From Cyrtodaria siliqua (Eukaryota > Mollusca > Bivalvia > Adapedonta > Hiatellidae): DNA of 64,000 bases. The translations under genes were made by a program, and so were the position numbers. The notes beneath the pieces were generated by a model. That model saw only the letters and a program-made list of their open reading frames with translations. It ran no database searches and was not told the DNA's origin. The stretch is from positions 62,001 to 126,000 of the forward strand of contig JAWPHD010006760.1 of assembly GCA_037043455.1 (NCBI GenBank), given 5' to 3'. Below, one piece after another: positions 29,975-40,962 of this stretch (position 1 is the stretch's first letter; every line of letters begins with the position of its first letter).

Positions 29975-30786
29975 AAGTGGTCCTAATGTTTCTAACAGAA
30001 CTGTATGAACAAGGGTTAAGTTACAGCGCAATTAACACTGCTAAGTCAGCTTTGTCTTCTATTTGCAACTTAATAAATGGAAGTGACATAGGAAATGAAG
30101 TCGTGATAAAAAGGTTTATGAGAGGTGTTTTTACTAAACGTCCATGTCTACCAAAATATCAAAAAATATGGGACGTAAATCTTGTGTTAACATATTTATC
30201 TAAGTGTTCAGATAATCATGATCTGACCTTGCTAGAGTTATCTGAAAAATTGGCTATGCTGTTTATGCTACTCTCGGGTCAAAGATGTCAAACCATACAT
30301 ATTTTAAAATTATCAGATATTGACATACAACATGACCAGGTCATATGTTATATTTCGGAATTGATCAAACAGTCAAAACCAGGGACTCATGTGGAGCCAT
30401 TAAAAATTCAAAGTTACCAACAGGATAAAAAGCTTTGTTTGGTTGAAGCATTAAAAGCGTACTTATGTAAAACAGATGTTATTAGGGGCCAGGAACAGAA
30501 GTTGTTCATATCTTCTGTCAAACCATTTAAAGCAATATCAAAAAGTACATTCGCTCGGTGGATTAAAAGTGTATTGAACAAATCCGGTATTGATATTGCT
30601 GTTTTTGGAGCTCATAGTTGCCGTGCAGCTTCTACATCAGCAGCAGCTGCAAACGGATTACAAATAGAAACAATTATGAAGGCAGCAGGTTGGAGCTCAG
30701 CAAAAACTTTTGCACAGTTTTATCATAAAACAGTTGAACCGTCTTTTTCAAATGCGGTTCTTGAAGGAAATGGTAAAAATGTATAA
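29611..30786 (+). CDS. DIRS tyrosine recombinase (integrase)
   Basis: Integrates the circular element DNA by site-specific recombination. The core-binding part is at about 85-175 (TSTSKQYGSYFKKW ... YSAINTAKSALSSI). The catalytic part has Arg225 (LSGQRCQTI), the HxxR box at His335-Arg338 (GAHSCRAAS), Trp361 (GWSSAKTF) in the second His/Trp position, and the nucleophile Tyr371 (FAQFYHKTV). All key residues are present and there is no stop, so this protein looks intact. The N-terminal 70 residues overlap the methyltransferase-like frame and may be untranslated; a later ATG could be used. Confidence 0.93.
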   Translation: MHSKDRQRRSGESNTYCTNMANTSMVQPNAPSHLCTILHNTREGSISASAGYLQKTPCSKNETSCTSIIREQLKNKGIPEVTSNIILQSWKTSTSKQYGSYFKKWMCFSSKGQTDIFNPSIKVVLMFLTELYEQGLSYSAINTAKSALSSICNLINGSDIGNEVVIKRFMRGVFTKRPCLPKYQKIWDVNLVLTYLSKCSDNHDLTLLELSEKLAMLFMLLSGQRCQTIHILKLSDIDIQHDQVICYISELIKQSKPGTHVEPLKIQSYQQDKKLCLVEALKAYLCKTDVIRGQEQKLFISSVKPFKAISKSTFARWIKSVLNKSGIDIAVFGAHSCRAASTSAAAANGLQIETIMKAAGWSSAKTFAQFYHKTVEPSFSNAVLEGNGKNV

Positions 30787-31110
30787 ACATTGGACTCATT
30801 GTTGATTATTGGAACAATTGGTATATATACTTTAATTATAGTAATGACAAAGTGGTATATCATTATGCTAAGGCAGATTATATATGTGTAATACATAATG
30901 TATGTACAAGAATGTAATGCAGCGGCATATTATATTAATACATATTAGAATGTAATAGAATAGTTGGAAATACATACGTACTTAGTAATATGGAGTTTTT
31001 CATTATTTAGTGCGAATTACTGATTATGAAACTGGTATGATTGACAAAACAATGCCAGTTTTGTCAATATATGGTGAGAAACAATTGTGTTGTTCAGCTC
31101 TAAAATCTCC

Positions 31111-31221
31111 TGGGAAATCTAAGGTCAGCTTGGTAGTTCAATAAAATTGACTAATTAATCGAGACTTGATGAAGATTGATTAAGATTTTATTGAACTACC
31201 AACTGACTTAGATTTTACACG
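31111..31221 (+). repeat. DIRS internal complementary region
   Basis: The left half, 31111-31147, is the exact complement of the left outer end (26421-26457). The right half, 31145-31221, is the exact complement of the right outer end (31321-31397). The two halves meet at aataaaattgac and so record the joined outer ends of a circular form. In DIRS1 this region is the template that completes the element ends during replication. Confidence 0.85.
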
Positions 31222-31290
31222 CCCACCCTCAATATAAATATTGTTCCCACCCGAAAACAACACAATTGGTTGCTCATAATATCTCTGAAG

Positions 31291-31397
31291 AATGACCTTG
31301 ACCTTCACGCTCTGTTCTCTCGTGTAAAATCTAAGTCAGTTGGTAGTTCAATAAAATCTTAATCAATCTTCATCAAGTCTCGATTAATTAGTCAATT
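31291..31397 (-). repeat. DIRS right inverted terminal repeat and right outer extension
   Basis: 31291-31357 is the diverged inverted partner of the left repeat. 31358-31397 is the extension outside it. Bases 31321-31397 form a perfect 77-bp inverted repeat with 31145-31221, with a loop of about 99 bp containing cacccgaaaacaacacaatt. The right boundary is placed at 31397, where complementarity to the internal region ends. Confidence 0.82.
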
Positions 31398-31682
31398 AAA
31401 CTGTTTGCAAATAACAGTTTCACCGACTTTCCCCGCACAGGCTATTGATCCAGGTCAAAATCTAGGTATGTCACGTGACGATCTTGCGAGTCGCGAGACA
31501 ATAACATCAACAAACATATACCAAACAAAGGAAATGGATCGATGATTTTCGAAAAAATCGATATAAGCAATTTTGCGGGAGTTTTTCACACAATACCGTG
31601 GGGCCGGGAGGAGGGTTAGAATTCCGTAAGATTTCATCTCACGCCATGAGGTATCACATGTATGCCCTCCCCCATCACCTGT

Positions 31683-31735
31683 TATAAGAGCCATGTTAGC
31701 CAGTAGAGCGTCCACAGGCCCTCTTGGGACTCATG
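31683..31735 (+). repeat. Solo 3' end of a dispersed element
   Basis: tataagagccatgttagc, cagtagagcgtccacagg, then ccctcttgggactcatg matches the 3' end of the element at 63222-63281. The body of the element is missing here. Confidence 0.6.
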
Positions 31736-31751
31736 TTAATTTTATTAATAA

Positions 31752-31909
31752 CATCCAGTGTTTCACTGAGAGTTGAAAAATCACAGTTCGATAACACGCG
31801 CTGTCGATAAACTTTCCACTACACAGTCATCATCCAGTGTTTCACTGAAAGATGAAAAATCACAACTCGATAACACGCGCTGTCGATAAACTTTCCACTA
31901 CACAGTCAT
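31752..31909. repeat. Two-copy 79-bp tandem duplication
   Basis: Two adjacent copies start catccagtgtttcactga and end actttccactacacagtcat. They differ at a few positions (gagagttg / gaaagatg, cagttcg / caactcg). Each carries cgataacacgcgctgtcgat, partly self-complementary. Confidence 0.9.
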
Positions 31910-32137
31910 TTGAGTTTGCTGATGACATATTTTACCGTGATGGAAGTTGACAAAAATAACTCCGTTGGTCGCATTGGACAAGTGGTCAACTAAGGAAAGT
32001 TAAAAATATGTTAACATGTGCTCGGATGGATGTACATCAATGGATGACATCAGGTCAGTCGCATGAGGCAGTGAGTTGCTTAGTTAAATTGGTCGTTAGG
32101 GCAGGTTACACTGTACATGATTGTTAGGGCAGGTTAC

Positions 32138-32330
32138 TACTGGGCACATAGTATAAGGGTATTGCACTGTGCATAATATAAGCACACTATTGGGCACATA
32201 GGATAAGGCTATCACCCTGTGCATATTTTTCATAAGCACACTACTGGGCACATAGTATAAGGGTATCGCACTGTGCATAATATAAGCACACTACTGGGCA
32301 CATAGCATAAGGCTATCTTCCTGTGTATAA
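32138..32330. repeat. Tandem repeat, about 50-54-bp unit, four copies
   Basis: Units carry ctgggcacatagtataaggg, gcactgtgcataatat and aagcacacta. Phase-altering indels occur between copies. A 60-codon minus-strand ORF over it is an artefact. Confidence 0.85.
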
Positions 32331-32915
32331 TTTAATATTCAGCGACAAAATACCTAAGCACAACGTCCTTGATTTCTGAGGAAAACTCTGAGTTATTTGA
32401 CACAAAGCGACACTGCTGTGAACTACATTCAACCTCGGAGTTTTGAATAAATCTGTAAAACTTGAAGACATACAGTATAGCAGAAAGTAAACATAGTATG
32501 TTTACCATACATATATACACACACAAATTAACATTGTTACGAGTAAGCAAAACCAGCCACGCAAAATTATAATTAACACATTTATTTACATAAAATATTC
32601 ACTTATAGAATACACAAATCCAGTTTTTCATTAATATTTTCCAATTTTCCTTTAATTCAGATCAAGCGTACGTCTCTTTATCCAAAACAGTAAGAATTAA
32701 TTTCCAATATTTCCAGTTTAGTCCAAATATCCAATTACACTGTAATTTGAATGAGCACAATAATAAGTAAAATTCTCTCACAAATATATTTTATATTTTA
32801 AAAGCATCCAATTCAAAATTTTTACTAAACAGAACTCAACTGCTGGGCTGCTCCCAGAGCTAGCCTGTTTATATACCACCCAAAGATTATTCCAAAAGCT
32901 TCTCCACAAATATAA

Positions 32916-33015
32916 TCCAGTGAAAACAGTCCAAAGTTCATCACAAATGAATTTGCATAAAATAGTCCATTGAGAACAGTCTAAATTTCATCATAAATGA
33001 ATTTGCATAAATGAT
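32916..33015. repeat. Two-copy 50-bp tandem duplication
   Basis: Copies start tccagtgaaaacagtccaaa and tccattgagaacagtctaaa and share tcacaaatgaatttgcataa-type ends. No coding content nearby. Confidence 0.85.
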
Positions 33016-33154
33016 TTGTATACCAGATAAACGTTTACATCTTTACTATTTTTAATTTTCTTCAAGGCCAAATCTATAAACACGCAACAATGCATGTACA
33101 CTTTGAGACACGTGCAACAATACAGGTAACATGGTACAACATTGTCAAACGTGG

Positions 33155-33236
33155 TTTACGAGACTGCTCAAGGAAAAGACCAAAAATGATCGCTTAATAC
33201 AGGTGGTCTCTTATTACAGGTTCTAACATTGACTTC
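33155..33236 (+). repeat. Dispersed repeat A, copy 1
   Basis: acgagactgctcaaggaaaa, gaccaaaaatgatcg, caggtggtctcttattacag and gttctaacatt are matched, inverted, by 45896-45980. The wording (gtctcttattacaggt, gagactgctcaaggaaaa) is typical of a dispersed family also represented at 33710-33800 and 45040-45130. Confidence 0.6.
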
Positions 33237-33389
33237 TTATAAAATGTTTAGTTAATTATTTGCATGTACTAAGTATAAAATTATAATGTGCATGAGTGTA
33301 AATGTGGTTTTTGTGAAGACTGATAATATTGCAATAAAATAAATAAGAAATAAATATTAAAGCTATATATTTATGAAGTAAACTCTTTA

Positions 33390-33590
33390 TAAAAAATTAA
33401 TTTGATCAAATTCACACTGACAAAGTACACTTTCCTTTTCTCAATCTGACCATCTAGCTGTAACAAACATTCATTTTCCATGTCTATATAGCTTGTTTCA
33501 AGTCATCCAAACTTTTTAATTACCTCTATCATTAAAGACGTTAAAAGGGTGCTGCTAACCCTCTGATTATATCAATTATATTCAGTTCAT
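33390..33590 (-). repeat. Dispersed repeat, copy 2 of the DIRS-interrupted family
   Basis: The counterpart of 26220-26420, about 75-80% similar by eye, uninterrupted, and continuing with ttcagttcatcggtctgcag past the point where the DIRS element sits in copy 1. On the minus strand it has an open stretch starting MENECLLQLDGQ, in a frame different from the open stretch in copy 1. A conserved coding role is therefore doubtful. Confidence 0.55.
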
Positions 33591-33709
33591 CGGTCTGCAG
33601 ATCAAACTTTCTCCCAGGCGATGATGATCAAGTCGAATTTATAAACATATTGATCATAAAAACAGTCTTATGGCATTGGTTGCCTTATACAGGTGGTCGC
33701 TAATTGCAG

Positions 33710-33815
33710 TATAAATTAATAGCAAATATTGCGGGAGAATCTCAAGGTGGTCGCTTTCAGCAGTGGGTGCTTAAAACAGGTGTTCTTACGGCCAGGTTTG
33801 ACTGTATTTGAAAAG
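33710..33815 (+). repeat. Dispersed repeat B, copy 1
   Basis: aatagcaaatattgcgggagaa, tggtcgctttcagcagtggg and taaaacaggtgttcttacgg are matched, inverted, by 45040-45135 (ccacctgttttaagcgccca, ccccaacaaaatttgctatt). Probably the other end of the same element family as repeat A. Confidence 0.55.
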
Positions 33816-34990
33816 GCGGAATCACAACTAAGAGAAGTAATCTTTGAATTAAACTCTGCAAACTTAAGTCTGGCCACCAAAACTTTGCTTGTAAAAATTG
33901 GAGACCCAAAAATAGAAACCTTGTTATTCCCTTATACGTAAATTCTACTAGGCTGAAAAAAACAAAAATGTATCAGAGATATAGTTTAAATACTGAATTT
34001 TTCCCAAAAAAACGACCAGAAGATCAATAAGGTAGAACTTATGTCCCGTTTGCTCGACAGTACATCAAATGGTTTAAAAACTCTAGGAGCTAAACAAACC
34101 CGTGGTACTAACCAATTGTTGTCATTGCCCAATCTACAGAAAATGAATCTACAGCTTCCGAAATAGGAGACCAAAATAACAAATTAAAATGCCACAACTT
34201 GGCATTTGAATCATTGCAGAATCTGTCAACAGTGTGGGGCCCGAACATAGCACTGAGGAAACAAAAAACTCCGAAGAAACGCCATAATCATCATAATCTA
34301 TGTATCTGTCTCCAAATTTGACTCTACTAATCCATTTCATATCTAATGAAATGCAGTTGCTAGCACACGTAGAAAAAATATCTAGTGCCATATCATGCTG
34401 GGCATTATTCATGTTATCTTTTTCAATTACATTTTCACAGTTTGTCTGTGTTTATGCCAAATCACGCACCTCCCAGACAGTTGTGATACAAAACTGGACA
34501 GTCAATAGTGAATAGCCAACAGTTCTCTGTAAGTCAAACTCTATTGTTTTTGGGGCCAGTAGTAGATCAGAGGTCAAGGTCACAGTGAGATGATATGGAA
34601 ATATATATTCTGCTCAATAATTTCAAAACCGGAACACCTACCTCATAATAACCCAGTGAGGGTGATTGGTATAAGCCATAGACCTGTTTCACAATTGTAA
34701 AAAAATAGGTTTGATCTAACATAATAACCTGAAGGAAGCTGACGTATAATGGCCCGTTAGGTGGTGCTCTTGCTAACATAAGTATTGAGGACACTAAAAT
34801 CCTTTTTTTTTGCCAGCGGAACTAATAGCCACAGACAGGGTTTACATTATGGGGAATAAAGGGAACAGTAAATACACTGCTTTTGCAAAAGTTCACTGAC
34901 TGTCGTATCTACACAAAATCACTACCGGTATATAGCTTGGGTGTCATAGTTAAAAAAGGAATAACATACCCATTTTTCTGGCCAAAGGCG
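33816..34990. other. Unassigned sequence
   Basis: No gene or repeat recognised. ORFs at 34149-34412 (minus) and 34300-34515 (plus) overlap each other and lack motifs. Confidence 0.3.
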
Positions 34991-35930
34991 TCCATCTTTC
35001 ATATATTTTTCATATCACCACTTTAACACCTTCATTTTCCATCCAGACTTTATCAAACTTGGCCATAATCTTTAATATCTGTAAGAGCTCAGACGAGTTT
35101 GAAAACCAATGTTGGATAATAAACACCACAGAATTTAATGATGGCCTTTGCTTTAATGAAAAAATGCTATATACTGATAAATGTCAAACCACTGGCGCTT
35201 CATTTTCCATCCGATCTTTACCAGACTTAAGCAGAGTCTCAATATCAATGAAAGTTTGGATGAATTTGAACTACCAATATCCGATAATAATTATCAGAGT
35301 TATGGCCCTTGACTTAATGGAAAATGCTGTATTTTGCCTTGTCAGCACTCTAGCACATTCAATTTGCATCCAATCTTTACCAAACTTGACCAGCCTTAAA
35401 ATCAATGAAAGCTTTGACAACTTTGAAAAACAACATAAATGCTTGATAACCCCAAAGTTATTGCCCTTGACTTAAAGTGAAAAATACAATTTGAATTGTC
35501 TACGCTCTAGCGCCTTCATTTTGCATCCGATCTTTACAAAACATTTGCAGAATGTTAATATTGATGAACACTTGGACGAGTTTGATAATAAATTGGATAA
35601 TAAACATCAGAGTTATGGCCCTTGTTTTAATAAAAAAATATGCAATATTTTGCCTTGTCAACCCTAGCACCTTTATTTTGTATCCGATCTTAACCAAAAT
35701 TACGCAGTAGTGATATATTCGTAAGATCTTGGACGAGTTCTTGAACCAGCTAGATTTGATTGCTTATAGCTAATAACTGTGTTATCTGTCCTTGAATTGG
35801 CAAAAATGCATAGTTTTGCCTTGAGTGCACTCTAGTCCCTCCATTTTCTAGCATATTTTGACCAAACTTACCCAGTAGTTATATATACACAAGATCTCTG
35901 ACGAATTCTTGAAATTCATTGGTATCAATG
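34990..35930. repeat. Degenerate iterated repeat, about 140-160-bp unit, six copies
   Basis: Units carry cttcattttccatccgatct, ttaccaaactt, aatgaaagcttggacgagtt, ataaacatcagagttatggc and cccttgatttaatgaaaaat words. The same family is at 23930-24230 and 63110-64000. The 138-codon ORF at 35059-35475 runs through units and is not a gene. Confidence 0.75.
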
Positions 35931-36049
35931 AGAGTTATCTGCCCCTGCAATTTGCACCACATGTTTTAAGTATTTAAATATTAAATATACTTACATAGGG
36001 AAAACCCTTAAGATGTTTTGTTTTCTAAAACAACAGTTACACACTGTGC

Positions 36050-36660
36050 ATGAACAGCAGATATAACCATCCAACCAGTATTGCCCCTGGGGTCCATCCC
36101 CGACCTTGAGAACATTGTGTTGAGGAGCACTTATTGTGATCAAGATCTAGATAGTATATTATCTTAGTTTGCTATTGTGGAAAAGTATGCATTTATTCCA
36201 GCACCTCTCCAAATTTGGCAGAACCATTGAGTATGGTACTGTTGATAATCAGTTTGACTTGCCTTATAGTGGTCTCATAGTTTATACTTCTATAGATGGA
36301 TCCCTATAAAAGCATAAAGTGTGAGGTCACTTTGAAGCAGATCAAACTGTGTGTCAAAAGTACCATAATCAATTGTTATGACAATTTGGAATGAGATCGG
36401 CTGGAATAAGGACAGAATTTTAATAATAGCAAGCAGAAATATAAATTGAACCACCTATGGTTAATTGGGACATTGCCCCTGGGTCGTAAGTTGGAAACCT
36501 TTGAGATCCTCACCCTATAACCAAATATACATTTACTGGGCACAGATGGATAAAACCATCCAACCAGTATTTGCCCTGGGGTCCATCTCCACCCCTTGGG
36601 ACATAGCCCTTGGGTCATAACTTGGAAACCATTGATATTCCCACCCTATCACCATATATG
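36050..36660. repeat. Loose duplication
   Basis: accatccaaccagtat with gccctggggtccatc near 36068 recurs near 36557, and acctttgagatcctcaccctataacc / accattgatattcccaccctatcacc lie near 36496 and 36628. This is a degenerate repeat; the ORFs on the minus strand across it are not supported. Confidence 0.45.
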
Positions 36661-36879
36661 GACACCTTTGGGGCCTGAACACTTTAAGGCAGGCACAGGA
36701 ATTTGCAGTGGCGTGCCAACGACTGCGTGATCTGATTCTGTTTTCGTTTTTACGAAGATCATCAGGTTTGGTATTCAAGGCCATATTTTCCCTTTTATTA
36801 GCCGGGTTGTTTATAAGCCGGGTATTTTGAGAGAAAAAAAAAGGCGTATAAATTGGCGTTAACCGGGCGTGCAGGCGGG

Positions 36880-37650
36880 CATCAACATTTTGTTTTCTAC
36901 ATATCTCATCATTACCATGTTTTACTACATCAAACTTAAATAGCACCTTCCTCTCATCAAGCACTGACCATATCCTAAATACTAGGTCACTATGATCTAC
37001 TTTCTCCAAAACATGCGTTACGTTAACCTTTTAAGGGCAGGGGGAAGGGTTGGGAAAAAGTAAGTTTTTATTATATCTCAGCATTACCATGTCCGATCTT
37101 CATCAAACTTTAACACCACCTTCCTCCCATCAAGCACTGACCATACCCTAAAAACTAGTTCACTATAACGTACTTTCTCCAAAATATGCATTAAGTTAAC
37201 CTTTATGTTTAAGTTTGGGTGGGGGAAGTTTGGGCGGGTTTGGGGGAATTAAGTTTTGGTTATATCTCGGCATTACCATGTCTGATCTTCATCAAATTTT
37301 AACAGCACCTTCCTCTCATCAATCACTGACCATAACCTGTAAACTAGGTCACTGTGACCTACTTTCTCCAAAATATGCGTTACGTTAACCTTTATGTTTA
37401 AGTTTGGGGGGGAGGGAATTAAGTTCTAGTTATAACGTAGCATTACCATGTCCGATCATCATTATATTTTAACAGCACCTTCCTCTCATCAAGCACTGAC
37501 CATACCCTGAAAACTAGATCACTATGACCTACTTTCTTCAAAATATATGTTATGTTAACCTTTTAACTTTGTTATACGGGCATCAATATTTTTTTTTATA
37601 TCTCGGCATTGCCATGTGTAATTATTATAAAACTTGGACAATAAGTTGCT
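36880..37650. repeat. Degenerate tandem repeat, about 180-bp unit, four copies
   Basis: Units share tctcggcattaccatgtccg, atcttcatcaaattttaaca, ccttcctctcatcaagcact, gacctactttctccaaaata and tgcgttacgttaacctttat. A single further copy lies at 40963-41130. The last unit ends tcggcattgccatgtgtaat...aaacttggacaataagt, where the 31-bp minisatellite begins. Confidence 0.8.
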
Positions 37651-37667
37651 GACATGTACCAAACATC

Positions 37668-38395
37668 ATTCAGTATGGTGTGGGAGTGGAATAACACCAT
37701 TCAATATGGTGTGGGAGTGGAATAACACCATTCAATATGGTTTGGGAGTGGAATAACACCATTCAATAAGGTGTGGGAGTGGAATAACACCATTCATTAT
37801 GGTATGGGAGTGGAATAACAACATTCAATATGGAGTGGGAGTGGAATAACACCATTCAATATGGTGTGGGAGTGGAATAACACCATTCAATATGGTGTGG
37901 GAGTGCAATAACACCATTCAGTACGGTGTGGGAGTGGAATAACAACATTCAATATGGTGTGGGAGTGGAATAACGCCATTCAATATGGTGTGGGAGTGGA
38001 ATAATACCATTCAGTATGGTGTTTGAGTGGAATATGGTGTGGGAGTGGAATAACACCATTCAATATGGTGTGGGAGTGGAATAATACCATTCAGTATAGT
38101 GTGGGAGTGGAATAACACCATTGAATATGGTGTGGGAGTGGAATAACACCATTCAATACAGTATGGGAGTGGAATAACACCATTCAGTATGGTGTGGGAG
38201 TAAAATAACACCATTTGGTACAGTGTGGGAGTAGAATAACAGCATTCAGTATGGTGTGGAAGCGGAATAACAGCAATCAGTATGGGGTGGGAGTGAAATA
38301 ACACCATTCAGTACGGTGTGGGAGTGGAATAACACCATTCATTACAGTGTGGGAGTGGAATAACACCATTCAATATGGTGTGGGAGTGGAATAGC
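37668..38395. repeat. Minisatellite, 31-bp unit, about 23 copies
   Basis: Consensus tatggtgtgggagtggaata followed by acaccattcaa. Minor variants are acagtgtggg, caacattc and gtaaaataac. Reverse-strand ORFs of 98-114 codons arise from it and the next array. It is bounded on the left by the 180-bp repeat and on the right directly by the 40-bp array. Confidence 0.95.
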
Positions 38396-39354
38396 AATAG
38401 TGCAATATGTACAACTGCTGGCAATATGAACCCCATGTGTAACAATATGCACAACTGCTGGCAGTATGAACCCCATGTATAACAATATGCACAACTGCTG
38501 GCAGTATGAACCCCATGTGTCATAATATGCACAACTGCTGGCAGTATGATCCCCATGTGTAACAATATGCACAACTGCTGGCAGTATGAACCCCATGTGT
38601 AACAATATGCACAACTGCTGGCAGTATGAACCCCATGTGTCATAATATGCACAACTGCTGGCAGTATGAACCCATGTTTAACAATATGCCAATTGCTGGC
38701 ATTTATTTTATATTATGTGAACCCCATGTGTAACAATATGCACAACTGCTGGCAATATGAATCCCATGTGTAACAATATGCACAACTGCTGGCAATATGA
38801 ACCCCATGTGTAACAATATGCACAACTGCTGGCAGTATGAACCCCATGTGTCATAATATGCACAACTGCTGGCAGTATGTACCCATGTTTAACAATATGC
38901 CAATTGCTGGCATTTATTTTATATTATGTGAACCCCATGTGTAACAATATGCGCAACTTCTGGCAATATGAACCCCATGTGTAACAATATGCACAACTGC
39001 TGGCAGTATGAACCCCATGTGTCATAATATGCACAACTGCAGGCAGTATGAACCCATGTTTAACAATATGCCAATTGCTGGCATTTATTTTATATTATGT
39101 GAACCCCATGTGTAACAATATGAGCAACTTCTGGCAATATGAACACCATGTGTAACAATATGCACAACTGCTGGCAATGTGAACCCCATGTGTAACAATA
39201 TGCACAACTGCTGGCAGTATGAACCCCATGTGTCATAATATGCACAACTGCTGGCAAAATGAGCCCCATGTGTAACAAAATGCACAACTGCTGGCAAAAT
39301 GAACCCTATGTGTAACAATATGCACAACTGCTGGCAATATGAACCCCATGTGAG
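38396..39354. repeat. Minisatellite, 40-bp unit, about 24 copies, with a higher-order block
   Basis: Consensus aacaatatgcacaactgctg followed by gcagtatgaaccccatgtgt. Three times (near 38677, 38894 and 39064) a variant block occurs with atgccaattgctggcattta and ttttatattatgtgaacccc. These mark a higher-order repeat of about 170-220 bp. ORFs on the minus strand across it are artefacts. Confidence 0.95.
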
Positions 39355-40960
39355 TTAATATGTATGCTAAAAGATCAAAAACAAGCTGAGTTGCCGAGAT
39401 ATCCAGGAAAAAACAACATTTTCATTCAAAATAATTAAGCCGAAGTTAGCATGTGGCTCATTTAAAGCATGTGAACATTTAAATGAAACTGAAACACATT
39501 ATGATAGTCTTCTGTTGTATTTGGATTGCACCAACTTACTCTTCGAAATTGCCTCTGGTCCCTTTAACAAGACATGTTACATAAGGGTATATTGGTACAA
39601 TGTTTTTGAAAGGATGAGAGTTGATGGATGGATTGATGGCTAAATGAAATTGAATGGGTAGTGGGTTGATAGACAGGTGATTATGGTTCAATGGGTGAGT
39701 GGCTGGTTGCATTTTGGAAATGTGTATAGGTTGGTGGGTTGTTGGATATAGTGTGGGTAGTGGGATAGCAGGTACGACTGGTTGAGCTTATGGGTTCATT
39801 ATTTGATTGTATATGTATTTGGTTAGTTTGACCTATTTTTTTCAAATGTAAAAGTAAAATGTGTGAACTATATTTGAAAATAAGGTAAAAGGGCCGGACT
39901 TCGAGGAGGTCACAATGACCTAGACACTTGAAACTGGACACATATGGTCTTTGTGTGTCTTATTTGTCGTTTGTTTTCACATGACCGTGGCATGTTTAAA
40001 AGAGGTCATACCATGATATTACAAGACAAATTTTGATGCAAGGCAACAAAGATGCAGCATTTTTGTTTAAAAAAGGAAGTAAAGAAGCTGCAATGCATGT
40101 GAAAAACTGAATGTGTTCCTAAAACTGATCAAAAGCTTCAGTCTTAAAAAAATAGAAACAGCCTAATTAGACAACATGAGTCATGAATCAGGTGGTGTGG
40201 GTATTGGGGCATTAAATACAACGAGAAAGATGCGCATATAAAAAAATGCTTTTATTTTCAAAAAACAAATTTGGTGCATAATAAAACAAGGAATTTACTT
40301 AAATTTTCTTGCATACTGGATAAGGCTATCCACGTTTTACATGGGGGATGGAAAGGCTTATCTTTATGGGTAAAAGTAAAAGTCACAAGCGCACCAGCAT
40401 CCAGTATGCAGGAAAACATGCACCACTTTAGTAGCTGGCGGCGTCAATACACAACGTATGTCTCTCATATGTAAGAAAAAAACTATCATGGGTATTCGGT
40501 TCAGATAGGGAATTCCAACACGAGGTATAAGTGTTTTTATCAGAACATCCGATTAAAACACATATACCAAGGGATGTTGTGGGATGACATATATATATTT
40601 ACAGATATGCAAATACCAGAATCAATTTATAAAATAGCAGATTTTTGAAGTATTTGTAGCAAGAATTGTGATTTGCAGAACTAAGTCTATAATACATGTG
40701 AAGCAGTAGAAAGTCTCACTGTAAGATATTGTTTCAATAAAAGCAAAATGAAACAAGTTTATGTAATGCTAGAGGACTTTGAACTTTTGCAATTAGATTG
40801 AAAGCGATGTTTATGAAATTGATTCTGAATTCAGACTAATAAATTACAAAAAATAAAGTAAATAGCAAAATGAAACTCAAATATTAAATTGAACAGATGA
40901 GATCAAGAGAACAAAATCTGTACATGTTATTATATATATAATGCATGGGGGAAATAAAGT
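39355..40960. other. Unassigned sequence
   Basis: A GT-rich stretch lies at 39600-39800 (gggtagtgggttgatagaca-type words). Otherwise no gene, RNA or repeat recognised. The ORF at 40271-40474 has no motif. Confidence 0.3.
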
Positions 40961-40962
40961 TT

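Larger units (their letters stand above)
26421..31397 (+). mobile_element. DIRS-family tyrosine-recombinase retrotransposon, nearly complete (about 4.98 kb)
   Basis: Gene order is gag-like, RT/RNase H, methyltransferase-like segment, tyrosine recombinase. Inverted terminal repeats lie at 26421-26491 and 31291-31357. An internal complementary region (31111-31221) is made of the complement of the left end joined to the complement of the right end (31321-31397, 77 bp, perfect). That is the hallmark of DIRS1-type elements, which replicate through a circle and integrate by recombinase without target duplication. There is no integrase, protease or LTR. Two single-base frame breaks (near 27600 and near 29467) probably inactivate it. 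Confidence 0.92.

Noticed and set aside
27912..30786. LTR retrotransposon or retroviral pol
   Set aside because: There is no protease, no DDE integrase and no LTR. A tyrosine recombinase and inverted termini with an internal complementary region identify DIRS.
38011..38652. Reverse-strand ORFs of 90-114 codons
   Set aside because: They are translations of the 31-bp and 40-bp minisatellites.
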